From the NCBI RefSeq assembly GCF_030503875.2, contig NZ_CP129968.2:620001-684000 (forward strand): a stretch of DNA of 64,000 nt, in the 5' to 3' direction. The stretch is from Marivirga arenosa (lineage in GTDB: Bacteria > Bacteroidota > Bacteroidia > Cytophagales > Cyclobacteriaceae). The stretch's first letter is position 1. The number at the start of each line of letters is the position of its first letter. The notes below the pieces were generated by a model, which did no database searches, was not told the DNA's origin, and was given only the letters and a program-made list of their open reading frames with translations. Below, in pieces: positions 16,807 to 25,026 of this stretch. The position numbers and the translations under genes were made by a program.

Positions 16807-17484
16807 TTATGCGTAATGATTCTCGAGACTTACTCCTTTTGCCAAAAGCCAAATACCAAATGTCAATTCGAAGAAGGCTCCTGGAGCCATCACTATCATA
16901 AGAACTTTAATAGGAAATTCAGGTAATAGTATTTGCAAAGTAAAACCTAAGAATACAGTGACATATGTAAATGCTCCCCAATAGCCAAGCCATTTTGGAA
17001 TGTAGGCGGCAGATAGTAGTAACGATATGAAAATAAAGGCACCAATACTCATTAATATGAGGTGAAGATTCGAGCCCATACCGTAAATATTAAAAAATAC
17101 AGATGCTAGTGAATGAAGACTGTCTTTATTTAACTGATAGTTATCTGCGTTCTTTAATATAACAAGAGGGGCTAAATAAATGAGCACGATCACAAAACCC
17201 ATAACCGCCTCTGCTGTTCTGAAAATAAAGCCTAGTTTAGCGCGATTTTTATTAATAGATTTTGTGAGTAGATACAGTGCAACAGCCATCCACATGACAA
17301 GTGCATACATGGTTACATCTAACATCACACCTATTCGAAATTGAAATTCAGATGTCACCAGCGCTTCAGGATTATGTAAGCCGGGTTTTACCAGGAAATT
17401 ATTGACAGCGCCAATGAGTGTAGTCACCAAATACGTGAATCCTACTATTTTGGCTTGCTCCTGTACTTTGGTTTCCATATTCAT
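16807..17484 (-). CDS. DUF4386-family integral membrane protein
   Basis: From the ATG at 17484 the protein has 225 residues. The longer frame from 17586 is rejected because it would read through most of the small ORF at 17499-17675 and adds a basic non-family tail. About six hydrophobic segments are seen, including IVGFTYLVTTLIGAVNNFLV, GVMLDVTMYALVMWMAVALYLLT, AVMGFVIVLIYLAPLVIL and ILMSIGAFIFISLLLSAAY. This order and the phrase IPKWLGYWGAFTYV fit DUF4386, a family of unknown function often found next to regulators and hydrolases. It is 14 nt upstream of the serine hydrolase gene, so probably cotranscribed. Confidence 0.82.
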   Translation of the reverse strand: MNMETKVQEQAKIVGFTYLVTTLIGAVNNFLVKPGLHNPEALVTSEFQFRIGVMLDVTMYALVMWMAVALYLLTKSINKNRAKLGFIFRTAEAVMGFVIVLIYLAPLVILKNADNYQLNKDSLHSLASVFFNIYGMGSNLHLILMSIGAFIFISLLLSAAYIPKWLGYWGAFTYVTVFLGFTLQILLPEFPIKVLMIVMAPGAFFELTFGIWLLAKGVSLENHYA

Positions 17485-17498
17485 TTCAATCAAAATTT

Positions 17499-17675
17499 TT
17501 AGTTTTCGTTTTCCTTGTTTTGAGATGATTCTTTTTTTCTTGTGTAGTCGATCGCCACACCGATGGCCAATCCTAGGCCTATCCATAATCCAATGTTGTC
17601 CTGAGCGATTCCTATAATTACTCCCAAAAGGACTCCTAGAGCCATTCCCGTGATATTGCTAATTCTTTCATTCAT
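17499..17675 (-). CDS. Small Gly-zipper membrane protein, 58 residues
   Basis: An ATG at 17675 opens a 58-codon frame ending at a TAA at 17499-17501. The peptide starts MNERISNITGMALGVLLGVI and continues with a second hydrophobic run (NIGLWIGLGLAIGVAID), then a basic and polar tail (YTRKKESSQNKENEN). Two short Gly-rich membrane segments with regular Gly spacing resemble small glycine-zipper proteins. The frame fits exactly between the dehydrogenase stop-proximal region and the DUF4386 start, with 14 nt to the next start and 11 nt from the previous stop. That tight spacing supports it being a real operon member. Confidence 0.72.
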   Translation of the reverse strand: MNERISNITGMALGVLLGVIIGIAQDNIGLWIGLGLAIGVAIDYTRKKESSQNKENEN

Positions 17676-17686
17676 GATTTTTAGTT

Positions 17687-18661
17687 TTAAGATGTAACAA
17701 TTACAACATTACCTCTCTTATGACCTGAATCAATATAGCGATGTGCTTCGGCCACTTTCTCTAATGGAAACTGGCGGTCAATGACCGTCTTTAGCCTTCC
17801 CTCTTTGTAGATATCCAACACTTCTGAAAGCAGGTAGCGTAGTTTTTCTTCCTTGTTGGCACCCGTTGCTTCAAACTTGGCTTTCTTCTGACCAAAAAGT
17901 GATGTTTTAATCATCTGTAGAAGCAAAGAAAATTTCAGAACAGGGGATAAATACACACCCTTTTCTGAAAGGATAGCTTTGCACGCTGAAAAGGAGCTTT
18001 TCCCAATCGTGTCGTATACGTAATCGTATTTTCTGTCACCCTTTGTGAAATCTTTCTGTTGATAGTCAATCACCTCATCAGCACCCAGTGACCTCACTAA
18101 TCCAGTGTTTCGGCCACTACAAACTGCTGTGACTTGTGCTCCCATGAACTTAGCTATTTGAATGGCAGATGTACCTAGTGCACCAGAGGCTCCATTGATC
18201 AATACTTTCTGGCCGGGCTTCACTTTAGCAATTTCTTTCAAGAAATTAAAGGAGGTTAAATGTCCATCGCAGAAGTTGGCAGCCTCAGAAAAATCCAAAT
18301 TTTCTGGCATAGGAAGAATGACACCATCCTCCGATATTGTCAGGTATTCTGCATTTGAACTGAATCCAAAAGCTGTTTCCCCAAATACGCGATCACCGAT
18401 TTCAAAGTCTGTAACGTCTTTGCCCACCTGCTCCACGACTCCCGAAAAACCGGTTCCCGGAATGGCTTTCTTGGGTTTTGTTAGACCCACAAACAGCCTC
18501 GCGATATAAGGTTTTCCTGTACGCATCATGGCATCCGCTGTGGTGGCGGAGGCTGTCATGACCTTCACCAAAACTTCATTGGCTTTGGGAACTGGTCTTT
18601 TTACTTCTTGTAACTGGAGTACCTCAGGCGATCCGTACCCTGTTGCTACTGTTGCTTTCAT
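17687..18661 (-). CDS. MDR-family NAD(P)-dependent alcohol dehydrogenase / quinone oxidoreductase-like
   Basis: Medium-chain dehydrogenase/reductase of 324 residues. The N-terminal GroES-like domain (about 1-125) includes KVMTASATTADAMMRTG and the loop DFEIGDRVFGE. The Rossmann domain has VLINGASGALGTSAIQIAKFMGAQV (about 146-170), with the AxxGxxG cofactor loop, and LGADEVIDY. The Cys/His zinc ligands of classical alcohol dehydrogenases are missing, which points to the zinc-free zeta-crystallin/quinone reductase branch using NADPH. Its context with the hydrolases and an AraC-type regulator suggests detoxification of a small organic compound, which is inference. It is 11 nt upstream of the small membrane protein gene. 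Confidence 0.9.
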   Translation of the reverse strand: MKATVATGYGSPEVLQLQEVKRPVPKANEVLVKVMTASATTADAMMRTGKPYIARLFVGLTKPKKAIPGTGFSGVVEQVGKDVTDFEIGDRVFGETAFGFSSNAEYLTISEDGVILPMPENLDFSEAANFCDGHLTSFNFLKEIAKVKPGQKVLINGASGALGTSAIQIAKFMGAQVTAVCSGRNTGLVRSLGADEVIDYQQKDFTKGDRKYDYVYDTIGKSSFSACKAILSEKGVYLSPVLKFSLLLQMIKTSLFGQKKAKFEATGANKEEKLRYLLSEVLDIYKEGRLKTVIDRQFPLEKVAEAHRYIDSGHKRGNVVIVTS

Positions 18662-18778
18662 TTTCTGTGTTATGGCTTAGTTTTTTAATTCATAACAAAA
18701 AAAGGAAGAAGTGAAAGGGTATTTGTTCGGTATACTAAGAAGTGGTTCGGAATTATAATTTAGAACTAAAAAATCTGA

Positions 18779-20557
18779 TTACGCCTGACTTTTCAGAAAT
18801 TCTTTTGGCGTCATACCCACTTCTTTTTTAAATACCGTATTGAAAACTGTTTTAGAATTGAAGCCACTTTCGTAGGCTAGCCCGATCAACGAAATATGTG
18901 AATTGTCTGGATCAAGAACGAGTTGCTTGAAGTACTCAATACGCTCATTATTAATAAACTCGTTGAAGTTTTTGCCAATGGATTCATTCAATAACCATGA
19001 AAGCTGATTGGGGTGAATATCTACCTGCTCGGCTAGAGAACGTAAAGTAAGTGAAGGGTTGAGGTACGGTCGCTCTGATTTCACATAAGCTTGTATTTTC
19101 TTCACCTGTTCTCTTGTGATGGTTTGATCAGGGTTTCTGGTTTTTTTTTCTTTTGGTTTTTCTACGATTTTCGGATAAACCCTATCATGAAATTCTTGAT
19201 ATCTTGGGTGTGATTGAATGGGTTCTCCCAATGGATCACTAAAGGCAAGAAGCAGGATTGAAGAGGCACTTTCGAAAAGCTTCTCTAAAATAGCAAATGC
19301 TTCGTCATATCGACCCAGATTGGCATAGGTAAGGAAAAGGTAGGAATGAGCATGGTGGGCTTCTGGTTCCTGAGCATACTTCTCCAGCTTTTGTAAATGT
19401 GTTGTACTTTTTCCATCCATCGCATCGATCAGGGCAAGGAGGCCCAGTCTTTCATCCGGGGTGAAGGCCTGCTGAGGAACATCATCTATTGTTTGGCGAG
19501 CTGCTCTGAGTTGACCTTCTCGAATAAGGATATAGATACTGACGATAATTGCCGGAAGGTTTTTGTCATTTGATTCCAGCAATTCCTGTAAAATTTCTTT
19601 GGCTTTGTCATATTCACCCACTCGATAATAATAATTGGCCTCATAGAATTTGGTCTCAGGATTAAGTGGGTCTGAGGATTTGGCAAAAAGTATATGCTTC
19701 CGGGCCTTATTAAAATGACCATGAAGCGTGTGAAGAAAGGAAACAAATTGATGTGCTTCTGAGTAGGTGGGTTTGGCAGTTAATGACCTCATGCCATATT
19801 GCATGGCTGCAGCAAAATCTGCTTCGGTAAAGAATGACTGCATACCCAGCATGTAATTAAGTCCTGCATGGTCTGGGTCAAGCTTTTTCGCTAAGGCTAA
19901 AGCTGTTATGCTTTTTTGCCAGGCTTCTTCACGTGGGGCAAAACCAGCCACAGCCATAAAACTGTAGCTATCAGCTATTCCGAGATAGCCCTCTATGAGT
20001 TCTTTATCTAGTTCTACGGATTTTTCAAAGTGCTCAATGGCTAGGTTAGCATCCTCAGGATTCCACTTGTAGAAATGATGACGTCCTTTTAATAGATGCT
20101 CGTATGATGAAACGCTCTTTGTAGGGCTGTTCACTACCTGGTTTGAGATGTTCAAATGGCCATGTTGCTCACGAATTTTATCAGCAATGAGCAAGCTGAT
20201 TTCATCTTGAGTTTCAAAAAGGTTCTCTAGCTTTCGATCCCAGGTCTCTGACCAGAAATGTGTGTCCTGTTCGACATCTATTAGCTTAGCACGAACTCGA
20301 ATTTTACCATCATGAATCTGTGCACTACCCTCTAAAAGTATTGCCACACCTAGCTGCGCGGCAATTTCCTCAAGAGAAGCTTTGTGGTTTTTGAAAAAGA
20401 AACTGGATGTGCGAGAGATGACTTTCAAGCCATCGATTTTGGCCAGGGCATTGATGATTTCCTCTGTTATACCATCACAGATGAATTCACTGCTACCATC
20501 AATACTGAGGTCACTAAAAGGGAGGATTGCTATGGATTTTTTAGTGTTCACTTTCAA
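18779..20557 (-). CDS. TolB-like / TPR / AraC-type transcriptional regulator
   Basis: This 592-residue one-polypeptide regulator has three parts. Residues about 5-130 form the TolB-N/FlgO-like domain often seen in CadC-like and adenylate-cyclase-linked regulators (SIAILPFSDLS, GITEEIINALAKIDGLKVISR, HFWSETWDRKLENLFETQDEI). Residues about 150-450 are TPR-like helical pairs (HLLKGRHHFYKWNPEDANLAIEHF and later copies). The C-terminal 100 residues are an AraC two-HTH domain (LRSLAEQVDIHPNQLSWLLNE and SLIGLAYESGFNSKTVFNTVFKKEVGMTPKEF). Start is a TTG at 20557 or a GTG at 20551, only about 25-32 nt from the attC-like C crossover. It probably controls the genes downstream in the same cassette. Confidence 0.88.
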   Translation of the reverse strand: MKVNTKKSIAILPFSDLSIDGSSEFICDGITEEIINALAKIDGLKVISRTSSFFFKNHKASLEEIAAQLGVAILLEGSAQIHDGKIRVRAKLIDVEQDTHFWSETWDRKLENLFETQDEISLLIADKIREQHGHLNISNQVVNSPTKSVSSYEHLLKGRHHFYKWNPEDANLAIEHFEKSVELDKELIEGYLGIADSYSFMAVAGFAPREEAWQKSITALALAKKLDPDHAGLNYMLGMQSFFTEADFAAAMQYGMRSLTAKPTYSEAHQFVSFLHTLHGHFNKARKHILFAKSSDPLNPETKFYEANYYYRVGEYDKAKEILQELLESNDKNLPAIIVSIYILIREGQLRAARQTIDDVPQQAFTPDERLGLLALIDAMDGKSTTHLQKLEKYAQEPEAHHAHSYLFLTYANLGRYDEAFAILEKLFESASSILLLAFSDPLGEPIQSHPRYQEFHDRVYPKIVEKPKEKKTRNPDQTITREQVKKIQAYVKSERPYLNPSLTLRSLAEQVDIHPNQLSWLLNESIGKNFNEFINNERIEYFKQLVLDPDNSHISLIGLAYESGFNSKTVFNTVFKKEVGMTPKEFLKSQA

Positions 20558-20574
20558 TTGAGTTGTTGATAATT

Positions 20575-20740
20575 GCCTCTAACGACTAGCTATGATGAGT
20601 GGGGATTAGAATGCACTAACCTTTCCAGTTCCTCAAAGCCACGCCTTGATTTAAATTTAAAATTTGTGGCGGAATTTCCAATTCCAACCAAACTTTCCTG
20701 ACAGATGAAACCCCATTCATTCATAGCATTTGTTATGCAC
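20575..20740 (-). repeat. attC-like site C, overlapping the stop of the 329-residue cassette gene
   Basis: GCTATGATGAGTGGGG (20589-20604) pairs with CCCCATTCATTCATAGC (20711-20727) with one extrahelical base and one G-T wobble. Extrahelical bases are a hallmark of attC sites. On the minus strand the outer boxes are GTGCATAAC (20740-20732, containing the gene's TAA stop) and CGTTAGAGGC (ending near 20575). The start GTGCATAACAAATG matches GCCTCTAACAAATG of site B over AACAAATG. Confidence 0.75.
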
Positions 20741-21722
20741 TTAGTTCTATTAATTTAAGATTGGTTTTATCTCTTCTAGTTTGTATCCAAGGAATTGGTT
20801 GCAAATGCAAAGTATCAGGCTCAACCAGGTTGTCAATAAATGCACTTTGATTGATGTCTGTAGTGATAATTGGAAACTTAAAGTTATCTGCGTTTATCAT
20901 CAGAACTAAGTTGTAATCGCCAAAAGTAATAGGTACTGTAGTCTCATCAACAACCTCTCCGTGTATACTCAAAAATGCTTTAGATTCTGTTCCATCATAC
21001 ATCAAAAACTTACAATCGTGTAGCAACGCCAAAATACATACGATTATACATTCCATCGATTTCTCTATTTCCTTAATGCTGAGATTAAAACCTGATAGCT
21101 TGTTTATTCTATTTAGAGCGTTTTTTAGATCGTTTCTTAAGGCATCACTTGTCACTACACCTTTTGGAGTTATCGTTCCTCGTAAGAATTTCAAGATATC
21201 CTCCAAGAGTTGGAACTTTCTACCTGTTATTGACGCCTTTAGTTCGTAAACACCATTCTTTTTTTGATAAGAGTTATTAATTAAGTTTTGTATCTCTTTT
21301 CGTTTGAGCTTGTAATATTTGATAAATAGTGATTCGTCAATATCTTCTAAGCTATTTCTTACAAAAAGATCAAAATCAGTCTTATTAATCTTCCTTGGAT
21401 TTATATAGTCCAGAATTTTGTCGGAAAAATAGCTTTCTGGTTTGTCTGCATTATTATCAAATTCCTTTTTTTCGGCTAATTCACGAGCCCCAAGTCTAGC
21501 CATTTTCATTCTAGCATATCTGGAATCAATAGCTTTGTGACAAATCCCTTGGTTTCTTTCAGGATGTGCGATTGAGTCGGCAACTTCTCTTAAGAATGTT
21601 TGCTCGCGAATAAATTCTCTAATATCAATTAATAGCATTTTAACATCGTATTCGTCAAACGATTCCAGTCGAACTTTTTCAAAGAATCGATTTAGAGATG
21701 TTTTTAACTTGATATTGTCCAT
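20733..21722 (-). CDS. Unrecognised cassette-encoded protein, 329 residues
   Basis: I do not recognise a family. The frame is open from a GTG at 21758, but the ATG at 21722 lies just inside the cassette boundary and gives a protein of 329 residues, so I use it. The N-terminal half is helical and charged, with a REVADSIAHPERNQGICHK segment (about 45-63) that vaguely recalls the helical IAHPxR motifs of some abortive-infection or HEPN-like proteins. The C-terminal part looks beta-rich (FLSIHGEVVDETTVPITFGDYNLVLMINAD). No signal peptide or membrane segment is seen, so it is probably cytoplasmic. Its stop codon lies inside the R''-like box of attC-like site C. Confidence 0.65.
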   Translation of the reverse strand: MDNIKLKTSLNRFFEKVRLESFDEYDVKMLLIDIREFIREQTFLREVADSIAHPERNQGICHKAIDSRYARMKMARLGARELAEKKEFDNNADKPESYFSDKILDYINPRKINKTDFDLFVRNSLEDIDESLFIKYYKLKRKEIQNLINNSYQKKNGVYELKASITGRKFQLLEDILKFLRGTITPKGVVTSDALRNDLKNALNRINKLSGFNLSIKEIEKSMECIIVCILALLHDCKFLMYDGTESKAFLSIHGEVVDETTVPITFGDYNLVLMINADNFKFPIITTDINQSAFIDNLVEPDTLHLQPIPWIQTRRDKTNLKLIELSA

Positions 21723-21733
21723 TGAAGGTGATT

Positions 21734-21769
21734 GTGCACAACAACTGAATATAGTCACCCCCTGGTGAC
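21734..21769 (-). other. Candidate upstream boundary of the cassette cluster
   Basis: The minus-strand word GTTGTGCAC (21742-21734) matches the reverse complement of the R''-like box of site C at 8 of 9 positions, as expected for the start of that cassette. Next to it lies a 6-bp hairpin GTCACC / GGTGAC (21754-21759 and 21764-21769). I could not find a full attC partner arm further upstream, so this may be a secondary insertion site or a degenerate site. Confidence 0.45.
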
Positions 21770-21871
21770 GATATATCTTTTATATCATTCATCACAACTC
21801 AAAAAATAATAGAAATAGGTTTTGGTTGTATATGAACTGATGCTATAAATATAATTAAATTCCTGGCGATT

Positions 21872-21909
21872 AAAAAAGGCTTGAGATGTATCGTTTCTCA
21901 AGCCTTTTT
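21872..21909 (-). terminator. Intrinsic terminator downstream of the S1/P1 nuclease gene
   Basis: A perfect stem, GGCTTGAGA (21878-21886) with TCTCAAGCC (21896-21904), is extended by A-T pairs on both sides. This gives a U tract on either strand. It directly follows the nuclease stop at 21932. Confidence 0.88.
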
Positions 21910-21931
21910 AAGTGTTGTGATTTGATTTTTA

Positions 21932-22702
21932 TCAACCGTAAATTTCATTTAGCAAACCTGCTAATCGGATGCCGGCTTTCATTAATTGTTCTTGAACTCC
22001 ATCCCAATTTTTGTACATATACTCATAACCTAAGTACATGTCTTCAGGTAATGCATATACTTGGTCTCTCATTCCCATGGCTTCTTTATACCAATCATCA
22101 ATAGTAGCGCTTTGCAATGCTTCTACTTCTTCTTTTGTAGTGATGTTTACGGCTTCCGCTAATTCAGTATAGCTAAAAGCTTTTGAATCAATCATTTCAC
22201 TATCCCACACTCGGTGTAAATTTGAATTTTTACCAAACCACTTTAGCTTCACAGCATTGCCCCCTATATCTTCACCTGTTCCCACGTGCAATGGTTGATG
22301 AATATCGCCTACTAAGTGAATCAACATTTTCAGTTGGTTCTGCTCTTCCTGTGCACTTAAATTCCCTGCTTTGAGGTTTTTAACGATCTCTTTTATTTTC
22401 ATAATCGCATCGCCATCAGGATTTTTTTCTGTCTCCTCATAAGTCAAGCCATTTGGAATAGTTACATAATGCCAAGGCTTCATAAAATCATATTTATCCT
22501 CAGACTTAATATTGTCCATCCATACGCTGGCTACCGCCATGGATTGACGATTCAGGATGTCATTCACCCTTTTTGATGCTTTCTTTTTTAGGTAAAAAGA
22601 AGCAACTTCACCCACTACTCTATGACCTGTTTGTCCCCAGGCTAAAGCTTGTGATATTGAAAAAATGCTTAAAATAAATACGCTAATAATTCTAATTTTC
22701 AT
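21932..22702 (-). CDS. S1/P1-type zinc-dependent nuclease, secreted
   Basis: This 256-residue protein has a signal peptide cut after QALA, giving a mature N-terminal Trp (WGQTGHR). In this family the N-terminal Trp itself is a zinc ligand. Other ligands are visible: His of GHR, Asp of WMDNIK, His of PWHYV, the LIHLVGDIHQPLHVG block with two His and an Asp, and HRVWDSEMID. These enzymes use three zinc ions to cut single-stranded DNA or RNA and 3'-nucleotides, usually outside the cytoplasm for nutrient scavenging. It is monocistronic with its own terminator and marks the return to core sequence after the cassette block. Confidence 0.93.
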   Translation of the reverse strand: MKIRIISVFILSIFSISQALAWGQTGHRVVGEVASFYLKKKASKRVNDILNRQSMAVASVWMDNIKSEDKYDFMKPWHYVTIPNGLTYEETEKNPDGDAIMKIKEIVKNLKAGNLSAQEEQNQLKMLIHLVGDIHQPLHVGTGEDIGGNAVKLKWFGKNSNLHRVWDSEMIDSKAFSYTELAEAVNITTKEEVEALQSATIDDWYKEAMGMRDQVYALPEDMYLGYEYMYKNWDGVQEQLMKAGIRLAGLLNEIYG

Positions 22703-22780
22703 ATGATTTCAATTTCTATTTGCTCGTAATTAAACCGATCTAAATTTGTGCAAATATAATCTTTTAGTGTTTCCAAAAGG

Positions 22781-24805
22781 TTATTTTTTGTCTTTGAGTT
22801 TCTGAAGTTCCTGCCATTCGTCTCGCAACCGGGCAGCTTCCATGAAATCAAGATCCTTAGCCGCTTTTTCCATTTTCTTTTTAGTAGCGGTAATCATTTT
22901 ATTTAAAGCTTCTTTATCCATGTATTGAACCACCGGATCGGCCGCCACTGAAGTTTCTTCAGCACCTGCATAATATTTGTCCTGAGAAGTTTTCTTAGAA
23001 TCCACTGCAACGGTTTGTCCTAAAATACTTTCTCTTGATTTAAATACCGTTTTAGGAGTGATGCCATGCTCTTCATTATAGGCTTTTTGAATAACCCTTC
23101 TTCTGTTGGTTTCATCAATGGCTTGCTGCATGGAATCCGTCATTTTATCAGCATACATGATTACTTTACCTTTTTCATTTCTTGCCGCACGACCAATGGT
23201 CTGAACTAATGATCTTTGATTTCTTAAAAAACCTTCTTTATCAGCATCCAATATCGCTACTAATGAAACTTCTGGTAAATCTAATCCTTCACGAAGGAGG
23301 TTAACGCCTACTAAAACGTCAAACTCGCCTAGTCTTAAATCTCTTAAGATTTCAACTCTATCTAAAGTGTCAACTTCTGAATGGATGTAGCGGGATTTAA
23401 TGCCCGCTCTTCCTAGGAATTTATGCAGTTCCTCCGCCATTCTTTTGGTTAGGGTAGTGCATAATACTCTTTCATTCAATTTTACTCTTTCATCAATTTC
23501 CTCTAATAAGTCATCAATTTGATTTCCACTAGGGCGCACATCGATTTCAGGATCTAGTAATCCTGTTGGCCTGATGACTTGTTCCACCACAGCCCCTTCA
23601 GTTTGTCTTAACTCATATTCAGCTGGGGTAGCACTCACAAAAACTGTTTGTCCCATCAGGTTCTCAAACTCATCAAATTTTAGAGGACGGTTGTCCATTG
23701 CTGAAGGTAATCGATAACCATAATCAACCAAATTAATTTTTCTTGCACGATCCCCGCCATACATAGCCCTAACTTGCGGCACCGTAACATGGCTCTCATC
23801 AATCACCATCATATAATCATCTGGGAAATAATCTAACAGGCAGAAAGGCCTTGACCCAGGTGTTCTTCTATCAAAGTAGCGAGAGTAGTTCTCCACTCCA
23901 GAGCAATAGCCTAGTTCCCGCATCATTTCAATATCAAATTCAGTTCTTTCTTGAAGTCTTTTGGCTTCCAGGAATCTACCATCGCGCTCAAAGAATTTTA
24001 TTTGAGCTACCATATCATCCTGAATTTCCTTTATCGCTTGATTTAGAACATCTTTTCCAGTTACGAATAAGTTAGCTGGGAATATGCTAATCATGCGCTC
24101 ATCCGAAATCTTTTTACCCGTTTCAGGATCAATTCGTTGGATCGATTCGATTTCATCTCCCCAGAACATTATGCGATACGCGAAATCAGCATAGGCTACA
24201 AATATATCTACTGTATCACCTTTTACTCTAAATGTTCCTCGCTTGAATTCAGCGGTTGTTCTGTTGTATAAAATATCCACAAAAGCAAAAAGCAGTTGGT
24301 TTCGGGCTACTTTATCACCTTGCTGTAGTCGGATAATATTTTTACCAAATTCATCTGGATTCCCAATACCATAAATGCAGGATACGGAAGCGACTACAAT
24401 TACATCTCTTCTACCTGAAAGCAAAGCTGAGGTAGCACTCAGTCTTAACTTTTCAATTTCCTCATTAATGGATAAATCCTTTTCAATATAGAGGTTACTA
24501 GAAGGAATAAAGGCTTCCGGCTGATAGTAATCATAATAGGAAATAAAGTATTCAACCGCATTCTCAGGGAAGAACTGTTTAAATTCTCCATATAGCTGGG
24601 CGGCTAAGGTCTTATTATGACTAAGTATTAAAGTGGGCTTTTGTGTTCTTTCAATAAGGTTGGCTATACTAAATGTCTTTCCAGAACCGGTAACTCCCAA
24701 AAGAATTTGATTCTGTTCCCCTTCTTCGATGCCTTTTTGAAGTTCAGCTATTGCTTTAGGCTGATCTCCAGTCGGCTTATAATCACTGATGATTTTAAAA
24801 TCCAT
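22781..24805 (-). CDS. uvrB: Excinuclease ABC subunit B
   Basis: This 674-residue protein has the standard length for UvrB, the damage-verifying helicase-like subunit of nucleotide excision repair. Helicase motifs are clear: GVTGSGKTFSIAN (Walker A, about 39-51), the YYDYYQPEAFIPSSNLYIEKD beta-hairpin region that clamps DNA, VIDESHVTVPQV (motif II), ATPAEYEL and the QTIGRAARNEKGKVIMYAD block. The C-terminal UVR motif (KMEKAAKDLDFMEAARLRDEW) that contacts UvrC is complete. It is a single gene with an unremarkable start. Confidence 0.98.
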   Translation of the reverse strand: MDFKIISDYKPTGDQPKAIAELQKGIEEGEQNQILLGVTGSGKTFSIANLIERTQKPTLILSHNKTLAAQLYGEFKQFFPENAVEYFISYYDYYQPEAFIPSSNLYIEKDLSINEEIEKLRLSATSALLSGRRDVIVVASVSCIYGIGNPDEFGKNIIRLQQGDKVARNQLLFAFVDILYNRTTAEFKRGTFRVKGDTVDIFVAYADFAYRIMFWGDEIESIQRIDPETGKKISDERMISIFPANLFVTGKDVLNQAIKEIQDDMVAQIKFFERDGRFLEAKRLQERTEFDIEMMRELGYCSGVENYSRYFDRRTPGSRPFCLLDYFPDDYMMVIDESHVTVPQVRAMYGGDRARKINLVDYGYRLPSAMDNRPLKFDEFENLMGQTVFVSATPAEYELRQTEGAVVEQVIRPTGLLDPEIDVRPSGNQIDDLLEEIDERVKLNERVLCTTLTKRMAEELHKFLGRAGIKSRYIHSEVDTLDRVEILRDLRLGEFDVLVGVNLLREGLDLPEVSLVAILDADKEGFLRNQRSLVQTIGRAARNEKGKVIMYADKMTDSMQQAIDETNRRRVIQKAYNEEHGITPKTVFKSRESILGQTVAVDSKKTSQDKYYAGAEETSVAADPVVQYMDKEALNKMITATKKKMEKAAKDLDFMEAARLRDEWQELQKLKDKK

Positions 24806-25026
24806 ACAAACAACAAACGTAAAGACTGGAAAATGTTTGAGAACAAATATACTATGATTTCACTAGTAGCAACTGATTTATGCAATTCAATTCTGTAAAT
24901 CAGGACTTTAATGAATGAAGTATGTAACAAGCATTACAGACAGAGGCTTCAAAATCATATTTAAACCCTATAGCTAATCTTTCAATTATCGCAGACGTAC
25001 AATAAAGTGAATCAAAAGAAAAACGT

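Larger units (their letters stand above)
12484..21742 (-). mobile_element. Candidate integrase-less integron cassette cluster (CALIN-like), three cassettes
   Basis: All genes are on the minus strand and three attC-like sites (A 12484-12615, B 13455-13576, C 20575-20740) each follow a gene stop by 0-20 nt. Read on the minus strand, the box after the R' crossover of C (GTTAGAGGC) is the exact reverse complement of the R''-like box of B (GCCTCTAAC). The box after B (GTTAGCGGT) matches that of A (ACCGCTTAC) at 8 of 9 positions. The box at 21734-21742 (GTTGTGCAC) matches that of C (GTGCATAAC) at 8 of 9. This gives three cassettes: the 329-residue protein; a 7.1-kb multigene block; and the methyltransferase. 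No integrase is in the window. Confidence 0.72.

Noticed and set aside
17487..17586. Longer N-terminus of the DUF4386 protein
   Set aside because: It would overlap most of the small membrane protein gene at 17499-17675 and adds a basic tail not typical for the family.
21723..21758. GTG start of the 329-residue cassette gene
   Set aside because: It would lie outside the cassette boundary box, and the ATG at 21722 is inside.
21770..21931. Full attC-like site upstream of the cassette cluster
   Set aside because: No arm complementary to the sequence next to GTTGTGCAC was found, and the strong hairpin there is the nuclease terminator.
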